Shown here piece by piece: positions 1 through 6,719 of a DNA stretch of 8,514 nt (position 1 is the stretch's first letter; the number at the start of each line of letters is the position of its first letter). Origin of the DNA: an uncultured Flavobacteriales bacterium (GTDB lineage: Bacteria > Bacteroidota > Bacteroidia > Flavobacteriales_D > SKUL01). Below the pieces are notes generated by a model that worked only from the letters and a program-made list of their open reading frames with translations, did not search any database and was not told the origin of the DNA. The DNA is taken from positions 1-8,514 of the forward strand of contig CALDPJ010000415.1 of assembly GCA_937911795.1 (NCBI GenBank). Reading direction: 5' to 3'. The translations under genes and the position numbers were made by a program.

Positions 1-2
1 AG

Positions 3-719
3 TTTTGTGCGGAAATAGAATTTTCGTCTGTCAATGCAGCGAGTATAATTACGCTCACTTCATCAGTTGAAACAGCGCTTCCCGGGGCAACTTTCACCAC
101 TTCGGGCACAAACCCCGTAGTCGGGGAAATCTGCTGGACCGTACCGCCTGGATTCTCAACCACAATACCGGTAAACATTGCTGCGCAGGACGATGCCTGC
201 CCGGTATTCGGAATTGCCTATTGGGCATTTCTGGTCACTCCCTCGGTCGGCGTTTATGGTGGTCCGGATTATGTGATTTGCGCCGGTGAATCCGTTCAAA
301 TCGAAGCAAGCGGTGATACAGATTATTTCTGGCAGGTTTTCAGTGGCGATCCGATTAATGAAGGCGTAAATATTAGCTGTACAGATTGTCCGAATCCGTT
401 GGTTACGCCGGCAGAAAGCACAGTCTATCTGGTGACAGGTCTTAACAACTCCACCGAATGCATCGCAACGGATACCGTGGTCGTCGGTATCGCGCTGGAT
501 GATCTTTCGGTTGAAACTTCCAGTGAATCCTGCTTCCTCAATGATGCTACCATCATCCTCGATATTCCTTTCGGTTCCGGAAATTATTCTTTTCTGTGGG
601 AAACTGGTGACACTACTCAGAACCTGTTCAATATTCCGGCTGGCACATACGGTTTGCAAATTGATGACCTGGATCTGGGATGTAGTTCCAATACAACAGT
701 CGAAGTAGCCTTTCCTCCG
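3..719 (+). other. Visible N-terminal adhesin domains: partial domain, Ig-like domain, SprB-type repeat
   Basis: Positions 3-263 encode the end of a domain with a GTNPVVGEICW core and a later QDDACP segment, a pattern I recognise from large Bacteroidota surface proteins. Positions 264-500 encode an Ig-like module beginning around VICAGESVQIEA, with a Trp core and a later Cys. Positions 501-719 encode an SprB-type repeat: the segment GSGNYSFLWETGDTTQN is followed by an AGTY turn and a closing Gly-Cys, matching the usual order of YxxxWxxG, TTxx, AGTY and DxxxGC. Boundaries are approximate because they rest on motif positions. These modules precede the tandem array directly, with no low-complexity linker. 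Confidence 0.7.
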
Positions 720-3700
720 TTTCCGTCAACATTTGCTGGCCCGGATAACGTCAGTTGCGGAACAACATACCTCATGCAGGCAGATAGCAATGCAGCTTCG
801 GGATATTGGCTGGCACCCGACAATGCCGACGCCACTTTTTTCCCGGATATCTATACTCATGATGCCGAAGTAATTGTCGTAAATGATGGTACCTGGAAAT
901 TTTACTGGATTGAAGACAACGGGGATAATTGTACCGGGATAGATTCGGTGAGCATTACCTTTACCAATCCACCTCCAATTGAAGTAGAGGAAGACACCGG
1001 TAGTTGCGGGTTAATTTACCAACTAGAAGCGGTGCCACCTGTCCTTGGAACAGCCAATTGGTCGGCCGGCCCCGGAATCACCTTTGATCCGGATATTTAC
1101 GATCCGAATGCCGTAGTAACCGTTCCCGGTTATGGTGAACATTATATTACCTGGAATCTCGATCTAGGAAATGAATGCGGAGGAGCAGACTCTGTGGCCA
1201 TAACTTTCGAAGAACCCATTTTTGCCGACGGCGGGATCGCAATTGACAGCATCTGTGGAAGCGCTTACCACCTGAATGCTGTTCTAGCTGGTGACAGCAG
1301 CTACTGGAGTTGTAATGCTCCGGAAATCACTTTTTCAGATGGTACCGATCCGGATGCCACGGTCACAGCCGATGCTCCGGGTACTTATCTCATCATGTGG
1401 AACATTCAAACCCAATATTGTTCTGATACCGATACGTTGCAAATCACTTTTATTGAATCACCCGTCAGCGACGCAGGATCAGATACTGTTGTCTGTGGAC
1501 CGGATTATACATTTGCCGCGGTTCCTTCTGTTGGCAACGGATCTTGGGAAGCAACTCCGGGAGTTGTGTTCACCGGTGGTGATACGGTTCCGGACGCTGT
1601 CGTTACTGTTCCAACCTACGGAGCCCATAATTTTATCTGGCGCGAAGACAATGGCTTTACCTGCATCGATTCGGATACGGTAGAGGTTTTATTTGTAGAA
1701 CAACCCATCGCCAACGCCGGGCTCAACGACACCATTTGCGGATTGGCATACGGTTTAGAGGCAATTCCGTCTGTGGGAACAGGTGAATGGTCGGCCGGCT
1801 CTGGAGTTACAATTGCTGATCCGGGTGATCCTGGTTCATCCATTACCGTTGATTCCGAAGGGAGTTATACGATCACCTGGACAGAAGACAACGGAAATGG
1901 TTGCGTAAGTCAGGACGATTGCGTGATTACCTTTTATGAAATTCCGGTGCCCGATGCCGGAGCAGATGCCGAAATCTGCGGACTGGAATACGAACTTCAG
2001 GGATTCACCAACAGTGGCGAAGTGCTTTGGAGTGGATCGATAGGCGCTGTTTTTAGTCCGGCTCCGGATGTACCGTCTCCGCTCGTTACGGCTCCCGGCT
2101 ACGGCACGCATACATATACCATCACGGCAAACAACAACGGCTGTATTGAATTGGATGAAGTGACCATCACCTTTATCGAGATGCCGGTTGCAAACGCCGG
2201 AGCGGATGATGCAGTGTGTGATCTGGATTATGAGCTACAGGCAGTTTCTTCCCTCGGAAACGGAACCTGGAGCGTTTCATCGGGCTATACCTTTTTCCCG
2301 GATGAAAATGATCCCAATGCAATTGTTTCTGCCACCGATTATGGTACCGGAAATTTTCTGTGGATTGAAAACAACGCCGGATGCATCGACACAGCAGAAG
2401 TAGTGATTCAGTTTGTTGAACAGCCGGTTGCCAACGCCGGAACGGATAACGAAATCTGTGGTTTGGTGGCCGACTTCAACGCGGTTCCTTCAGCAGGAAC
2501 AGGCACCTGGAGCACGACTTCCACAGTTGATTTTACGCCTGCTTCCGATGATCCGGAGGCGACCGTTACAGTTACATCACCTGCTGTCGTGGAATTCTGG
2601 TGGAAAGAAGACAATGGTTTTGGCTGTGTGGACAGCGCCATGGTAACGATAAATTTCCTCGAAATTCCGGTGGCCAATGCAGGAGCCAACGACAGTATTT
2701 GTGGTTTGAATGCCCAGTTACAGGCGGTGCCAAGCGTCGGAGTTGGAAGCTGGACGGCCTCTCCTGCACTGGATATTCTATTTCCCGATCAGCCCGAAAC
2801 CGCGGTCAATGCTCCGGATTACGGTGCATATACCCTCACCTGGACCGAAGAAAACGGAACCGGTTGTTCGGATTCACACAGCATTGAGCTCGTGTTTTCA
2901 GAAACGCCGGTCGCCGATGCAGGAACGGATATTCAGATTTGCGGTCTGGAAGTTATGCTCAGTGCCATCCCGTCAGTTGGTTCGGGCGAATGGTCGGGAA
3001 CAGACGTGAATTTTACCGATCCGACCGATCAGAATTCATTAGCTACGGTTGCGAATTCCGGAGTATACACCCTCACCTGGACAGAAACCAATGGCAATTG
3101 TAGTCACTCAGATGATGTGGATGTGGAATTTATTCAGGCTCCGGTGATCAATCCCGGTGCGGACACAGTAGTTTGTGGATTGGAATATCAAATGGATGCG
3201 ATTTCCACAACAGGCTCCGGCACCTGGAATATTCCCGCCGGAATTATGATCTCTGATGACACCAATCCGAATGCTGAAATTACCGCAGACAGCGAAGGAA
3301 ATTACACCCTGTACTGGATTGAAAGCATGGGGCCGTGTGCAGACAGCGCAGCCGTAACACTTGAGTTTGTTACCGATCCCGTAGCAGATGCCGGTGATGA
3401 CGCGGTAATTTGTGGACTTACGCACAACCTGAATGCTTTCAGCAATCTCGGCAACGGAGAATGGTCTGCCGGTACCGGTATCCAATTCTCTGATGTAAAT
3501 TCTGCGAACGCAACAGTCTCAGCAGACGATTATGGCGTATACACCTTAACCTGGACGGTTTCTGGTGGAGCGGATTGCAACGACTTTGATACAGTGGAAA
3601 TTACGTTTGTAGAAGCACCGGTTGCAGAAGCCGGAGATGACGATGCGGTTTGTGGGTTAACCTACGACCTGCAGGCCATTCCATCTGATGGAGACGGCAT

Positions 3701-6674
3701 CTGGAGCGGTCCGTTCGAAGCGACATTTACAGATCCCACCAGCCCGACCACGGCAGTCGTTGTCGATGTATATGGCGACTATATTTTTACGTGGACAGAA
3801 ACCACAAGCTTTGGTTGTACTACTTCCGATCAAGTGCAGATCGCGTTTTATGAACAACCAGTCGCCAATCCCGGAGATGACGCAGTAGTGTGCGGACTGG
3901 ACTATGAGCTAGCTGCGATTCCATCCGCCGGAACCGGGATGTGGAGTACCCTTGACGCCGGAGTAACTTTTACTCCCAACGCTTCTGTTCCCAATGCAAC
4001 CATTGAAGTTACGGCAGAAGGTGTGTACAATCTCACCTGGACAGAGACCAATGGAATTTGCGAATCTTCAGCGTCTGTTACGGTAGAACTACTGGATCAG
4101 CCTGCGGCAAGTGCCGGTGACGATGATGACGTTTGCGGTTTCAGCTACGAACTGAGTGCTACAGGTGCAGGCGGACAATGGTCGGGCCCGGCCGGAGTGA
4201 TTTTTTCTCCCTCTGCCGATGATCCGAACGCTGTTGTTACGGTTCCTTCTGCCGGAGCATACACGCTAACCTGGTCCGTTGAAAACGGAGGCATGTGCAG
4301 CGATTCCGACGCGATAACCCTCAGCTTTTTCGATACGCCTACTGTTGCTGATGTGACCACCACCTGCATCGATGGAAATCTGAATTACATCGTCAGCTTT
4401 ACGATCAACGGCGGAGATGCCGCAAGCTGGTCAGTAACCGGCGACGGAATGTTAACCGGAAATGTCTTCACCAGCGATCCCTTGGTAAATGGCGCAACCT
4501 ACAGTTTTGAAGTGCAGGACGGAAATGCCTGTGATGTTGTTATTGTCTCCGGAAGCAACGTTTGTCCGAACCTCACCTATGCCGGCACGATGAATCAAAC
4601 TCCACTTTCCATCTGTGGCGATAGTGAAATTACAGCCGTCCATAATGGAAACCACACCGTCGATGGTAACGATCTCCTTCAATTCATCCTGCACTCCAAC
4701 CCTAGTTTGCCGCTGGGAACCGTATTCGGCGAAAATACTTCTCCCGTTTTTACCTTCCAACCTGGAATGGTGTACGGTCAGACCTACTATATTTCCTCTG
4801 TTGTCGGTAATGAAAACGGTTCGGGCGGAGTGGATTTCGACGATCCGCTACTATCTGTTTCTGCCGGAACACCGGTCGTTTTTCACGAAACCCCCACCGC
4901 TTCTGTTTCCGGAGGAGGTTCTGCCTGCGAAGGCGACACGCTCTGGGCTTCGGTGGATTTCATCGGTGCACCACCCTTCACATTGACTTGGACGATGAAC
5001 GGACAGATTCAGCCGCCGTTGGTCACGAGCAATTCAAATGTGGAAATTCCGATAACGGAGTCCGGACAGTTTGCGCCCGTTGAACTCGAAAATGATGTAT
5101 GTGCGGGCGCGTTTTCCGGTGTGGTAAATGTGCAGTTCGCTCCGGTTCCGCTGGCGAGTATTTATGGTGGCGGTACGATCTGCGAAGGATCGAGCGAGGA
5201 TTTGTTTGTGGAGCTTACCGGTCAGGCGCCATTTGAATTTACGTATGCCATCGATGGAACTCCCCAGCCGGAAATAGTGACCAGTCTCGATAGCTACAGT
5301 ATCACGGCCGTAGAAGACGGGATATACACATTGGTATCGGTCGAAGATCAGGTTTGTGCCGGTGAAACGGATGGATCAGCAGAAATGAACGTCATCCCCC
5401 TTCCTGAAGCCATTACCGGACCAGACATTGAAGTGTGCTATGTAGATGGTGCGATTCAGCTCGGAGGAGATCCGCTGCCCGGACACCAATACAGCTGGAA
5501 CAACAGCAGTTTTTTAACCGATCCCACAGCATCCAATCCGCTGGTGGTGTACAACAACAATCTGACTGCTCCGGTAGAACTCAACTTTACCCTGAATGTT
5601 GCAAACAATGGCTGCACCAGTAGTGAATCAGTAGTAGTCACACTTTTCCCTACACCCGAAATTGAAACCGTGGGTTCGGTATCGATGTGCGAAGGTGGTG
5701 CAGCACAACTGCAGGTTACCGGTGCTTCAGAAATCGAATGGTTGCCCAACGAATATATTTCGGACAATACCGTTTCGATGCCGTTTGTATTTCCGCCCGA
5801 CGATATGGAATACTCGGTTTCGGTATCCAACACCTTCGGATGTTCGGCTGAGGGAACCGTGATGGTGCAAGTGAGTCCGATGCCCGAAGTTCATTTTACA
5901 TCCAATGTGGATACCGCCTGTACACCGGCGGTTGTATCTTTCCAAAACCAAACCGATCCGGAGTTTTTGGGCTCGTGTTTCTGGGAATTCGGAAATGGTG
6001 CTTACAGCAGCTCCTGCAATCCGAATGTCAACGCCTATTACCTGCAGCAGGGTGTGTTTGATGTCAGTTTAACCATCACTACTTCGGAGGGATGTGGCTT
6101 CACGGCAACCGAATTTGGATTGATCAATACAGTTGGCCCCACTGCAAATTTCGATTACCAACCCGATCCGGCAGACATCAGCAATTCCTTCATTGAGTTT
6201 AACAATCTGAGTCTCGACGCACAATCCTACATATGGGATTTTGGAGATTACGGCAGTTCAATAAATGTTAATCCAGCCGTTGAATTCCCGCATCAAACAC
6301 CGGGAGAATACGAAGCATGCCTGATCGCCATTGACAATGATGGTTGCTGGGACGAACATTGCGAAGTATTTGAAATTGCCGCCGACGTGCTGGTGTACGT
6401 TCCCAATGCATTTTCGCCGAACGGCGATGGAATCAACGATCTCTTTTTCCCGGTGATGCAGGGCGTGGACATTGTTGAGTTTGACTTCCGGATTTTTAAC
6501 CGGCGCGGCGATCTTATCTGGAGCACCACCGAAATGGGGGAAAAATGGGATGGTACGGACGGTACCGAGGATTATCTCGACGACAACCAGGTTTATGTCT
6601 GGACGCTCCGCATCAAGGACGAACATTCCACTCTGCGGGTAGATCGTAGCGGAAGCGTGATGGTGATTCGCTGA
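3..6674 (+). CDS. Giant T9SS-exported Ig/PKD-repeat adhesin-like protein (5' end outside window)
   Basis: The frame is open from base 3 to the TGA at 6672-6674 (2,223 codons visible), so the gene is truncated at its 5' end by the window. The in-frame GTG at 273 lies inside an Ig-like domain and is not a credible start. The protein is a chain of small beta-sandwich domains: an Ig-like domain, an SprB-type repeat, fifteen tandem repeats of about 80 residues, further adhesin domains, two PKD domains (Trp-Glu/Asp-Phe-Gly cores near 5982 and 6234), and a C-terminal type B sorting domain. In this family the last domain directs export through the outer membrane by the type IX secretion system. I infer a surface or secreted adhesin; the ligand cannot be read. 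No catalytic domain is visible. The protein is Asp/Glu-rich and almost free of Lys and Arg before the sorting domain. Any signal peptide would lie upstream. SprB-like gliding adhesin is possible but not demonstrable. Confidence 0.93.
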   Translation, partial: FCAEIEFSSVNAASIITLTSSVETALPGATFTTSGTNPVVGEICWTVPPGFSTTIPVNIAAQDDACPVFGIAYWAFLVTPSVGVYGGPDYVICAGESVQIEASGDTDYFWQVFSGDPINEGVNISCTDCPNPLVTPAESTVYLVTGLNNSTECIATDTVVVGIALDDLSVETSSESCFLNDATIILDIPFGSGNYSFLWETGDTTQNLFNIPAGTYGLQIDDLDLGCSSNTTVEVAFPPFPSTFAGPDNVSCGTTYLMQADSNAASGYWLAPDNADATFFPDIYTHDAEVIVVNDGTWKFYWIEDNGDNCTGIDSVSITFTNPPPIEVEEDTGSCGLIYQLEAVPPVLGTANWSAGPGITFDPDIYDPNAVVTVPGYGEHYITWNLDLGNECGGADSVAITFEEPIFADGGIAIDSICGSAYHLNAVLAGDSSYWSCNAPEITFSDGTDPDATVTADAPGTYLIMWNIQTQYCSDTDTLQITFIESPVSDAGSDTVVCGPDYTFAAVPSVGNGSWEATPGVVFTGGDTVPDAVVTVPTYGAHNFIWREDNGFTCIDSDTVEVLFVEQPIANAGLNDTICGLAYGLEAIPSVGTGEWSAGSGVTIADPGDPGSSITVDSEGSYTITWTEDNGNGCVSQDDCVITFYEIPVPDAGADAEICGLEYELQGFTNSGEVLWSGSIGAVFSPAPDVPSPLVTAPGYGTHTYTITANNNGCIELDEVTITFIEMPVANAGADDAVCDLDYELQAVSSLGNGTWSVSSGYTFFPDENDPNAIVSATDYGTGNFLWIENNAGCIDTAEVVIQFVEQPVANAGTDNEICGLVADFNAVPSAGTGTWSTTSTVDFTPASDDPEATVTVTSPAVVEFWWKEDNGFGCVDSAMVTINFLEIPVANAGANDSICGLNAQLQAVPSVGVGSWTASPALDILFPDQPETAVNAPDYGAYTLTWTEENGTGCSDSHSIELVFSETPVADAGTDIQICGLEVMLSAIPSVGSGEWSGTDVNFTDPTDQNSLATVANSGVYTLTWTETNGNCSHSDDVDVEFIQAPVINPGADTVVCGLEYQMDAISTTGSGTWNIPAGIMISDDTNPNAEITADSEGNYTLYWIESMGPCADSAAVTLEFVTDPVADAGDDAVICGLTHNLNAFSNLGNGEWSAGTGIQFSDVNSANATVSADDYGVYTLTWTVSGGADCNDFDTVEITFVEAPVAEAGDDDAVCGLTYDLQAIPSDGDGIWSGPFEATFTDPTSPTTAVVVDVYGDYIFTWTETTSFGCTTSDQVQIAFYEQPVANPGDDAVVCGLDYELAAIPSAGTGMWSTLDAGVTFTPNASVPNATIEVTAEGVYNLTWTETNGICESSASVTVELLDQPAASAGDDDDVCGFSYELSATGAGGQWSGPAGVIFSPSADDPNAVVTVPSAGAYTLTWSVENGGMCSDSDAITLSFFDTPTVADVTTTCIDGNLNYIVSFTINGGDAASWSVTGDGMLTGNVFTSDPLVNGATYSFEVQDGNACDVVIVSGSNVCPNLTYAGTMNQTPLSICGDSEITAVHNGNHTVDGNDLLQFILHSNPSLPLGTVFGENTSPVFTFQPGMVYGQTYYISSVVGNENGSGGVDFDDPLLSVSAGTPVVFHETPTASVSGGGSACEGDTLWASVDFIGAPPFTLTWTMNGQIQPPLVTSNSNVEIPITESGQFAPVELENDVCAGAFSGVVNVQFAPVPLASIYGGGTICEGSSEDLFVELTGQAPFEFTYAIDGTPQPEIVTSLDSYSITAVEDGIYTLVSVEDQVCAGETDGSAEMNVIPLPEAITGPDIEVCYVDGAIQLGGDPLPGHQYSWNNSSFLTDPTASNPLVVYNNNLTAPVELNFTLNVANNGCTSSESVVVTLFPTPEIETVGSVSMCEGGAAQLQVTGASEIEWLPNEYISDNTVSMPFVFPPDDMEYSVSVSNTFGCSAEGTVMVQVSPMPEVHFTSNVDTACTPAVVSFQNQTDPEFLGSCFWEFGNGAYSSSCNPNVNAYYLQQGVFDVSLTITTSEGCGFTATEFGLINTVGPTANFDYQPDPADISNSFIEFNNLSLDAQSYIWDFGDYGSSINVNPAVEFPHQTPGEYEACLIAIDNDGCWDEHCEVFEIAADVLVYVPNAFSPNGDGINDLFFPVMQGVDIVEFDFRIFNRRGDLIWSTTEMGEKWDGTDGTEDYLDDNQVYVWTLRIKDEHSTLRVDRSGSVMVIR
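720..4340 (+). repeat. Fifteen tandem Ig/PKD-like protein repeats, about 240 bp each
   Basis: Fifteen consecutive units of 78-83 residues share one pattern: a PVANAG-like linker, then ICGLxYxLxA, then PSxGxGxWS, an acidic loop rich in Asp/Pro, a YGxYxxTWTE strand, NGxxC and a final VxITFxE strand. The first-cysteine codons start at 756, 1005, 1254, 1494, 1737, 1977, 2217, 2457, 2700, 2940, 3174, 3411, 3651, 3891 and 4134, so spacings run from 234 to 249 bases and seven are exactly 240. Every unit keeps a second cysteine near its end. Units 1-3 are the most divergent and lack the VANAG linker. Third-position bases differ widely between units, so the copies are old rather than newly expanded. 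The fold is inferred from similarity to Bacteroidota adhesin domains with an AGxDxxxC opening; a role as an extended stalk is inference. Confidence 0.92.
4341..4892 (+). other. Two non-repeat adhesin domains after the tandem array
   Basis: Two modules unlike the preceding repeats. The first (4341-4571) starts with TTCIDGNLNYIVSFTI, continues with a WSVTGDGMLTGNVFTSDP segment and ends near SNVCPN; a similar module recurs in large Bacteroidota surface proteins, usually after a repeat tract. The second (4572-4892) carries LSICGDSEITAVHNGN, a DGNDLLQFILH segment, VYGQTYYISSVVGN and a closing GTPVVFHETP; it too is familiar as an accessory adhesin domain. I know of no defined function for either. 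No Lys or Arg occurs in this stretch. Confidence 0.6.
4893..5405 (+). repeat. Duplicated pair of Ig-like domains
   Basis: Two adjacent modules of about 85 residues (4893-5147 and 5148-5405) are clearly related. Both have GGG-xx-CEG near the start, then a G-x-x-PF strand, a G-x-x-QP-x-[IL]-VTS segment, an IT-x-x-x-x-G turn, and a closing VCAG shortly before the last strand. They differ from the 80-residue array and look like an independent internal duplication. Each has one early and one late cysteine, again allowing one disulfide per domain. Confidence 0.75.
5406..5879 (+). other. Two further Ig-like domains
   Basis: The first module (5406-5657) has DIEVCYVDGAIQLGG early, a YSWNNSSFLTDP core and a closing NNGCTSSESVVVTL. 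The second (5658-5879) has SVSMCEGGAAQLQVTGA, an EWLPNEYISD core and a closing FGCSAEGTVMVQV. The layout of Cys, then Gly-rich strand, Trp core, and a late Gly-Cys is that of Ig/PKD-like modules common just before the C-terminus of T9SS cargo. Assignment is by pattern only. Confidence 0.6.
5880..6377 (+). other. Two PKD domains
   Basis: Both modules contain the PKD hallmark of Trp-acidic-Phe-Gly followed by a Pro or aromatic loop and a G-x-[YF] strand. The first (5880-6137) has CFWEFGNG and then QQGVFDVSLTIT. The second (6138-6377) has SYIWDFGDYGSS and then TPGEYEACLIAIDNDGC. PKD domains are non-catalytic beta-sandwiches that usually act as spacers or binding modules in secreted proteins. Tandem PKD domains just ahead of a type B sorting domain are a common Bacteroidota arrangement. 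Confidence 0.85.
6390..6671 (+). other. T9SS type B sorting domain (gliding motility-associated C-terminal domain, CHU_C family)
   Basis: The last 94 residues carry the family's signature: VPNAFSPNGDGIND at its start, then FRIFNRRGDLIW, then WDGT, a YVWTLRIKD strand and the terminal GSVMVIR. In Bacteroidota this domain is recognised by the type IX secretion system for passage across the outer membrane, and gene products carrying it often depend on a PorP/SprF-family partner. Nine of the twelve Lys/Arg residues of the visible protein lie here, in sharp contrast to the rest. No PorP/SprF-like gene follows directly; upstream cannot be seen. Confidence 0.93.
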
Positions 6675-6719
6675 TGCGATTGCTTTTTCCTTAATTTAGG
6701 CTCCCAAAATTACATTTGT
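6675..6719 (+). other. Intergenic gap between adhesin gene and acs
   Basis: This 45-base gap is visibly more A/T-rich than the flanking genes. It has no Shine-Dalgarno sequence before the acs ATG, as is usual in Bacteroidota, and no strong hairpin. It is short enough for read-through transcription from the adhesin gene, but the A/T-rich composition and the -7-like box suggest acs has its own promoter. Confidence 0.6.
6711..6718 (+). promoter_or_regulatory. Possible Bacteroidota -7 promoter element (TAnnTTTG) before acs
   Basis: TACATTTG matches the Bacteroidota sigma-factor -7 consensus exactly and sits one base before the acs ATG. No TTG lies at the expected -33 spacing; the nearest, at 6680-6682, is 28 bases away, which is too far. 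If used, transcription would begin at or inside the first codons, giving a leaderless or nearly leaderless mRNA. Such close boxes are familiar from flavobacterial genes, but chance occurrence in an A/T-rich gap is possible. Confidence 0.4.

Noticed and set aside
3108..3485. Long reverse-strand open frames across the adhesin (for example 3108-3485, 1836-2111 and 156-659)
   Set aside because: They lie wholly inside the strongly supported plus-strand protein, show no recognisable domain and are explained by its periodic codon pattern.
720..4340. Regular spacing as a CRISPR array or DNA-level satellite
   Set aside because: The period is about 240 bases, copies are not near-identical in DNA, and conservation follows the protein frame.
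6668..6679. Small hairpin TCGC-TGAT-GCGA spanning the adhesin stop codon, followed by a T-rich stretch (6684-6688), as a terminator
   Set aside because: The stem is only four base pairs and the T run does not follow it directly; too weak to call a terminator.
6680..6718. TTG at 6680-6682 as a -33 element paired with the -7-like box
   Set aside because: The 28-base spacing is well beyond the usual distance of about 19 bases.
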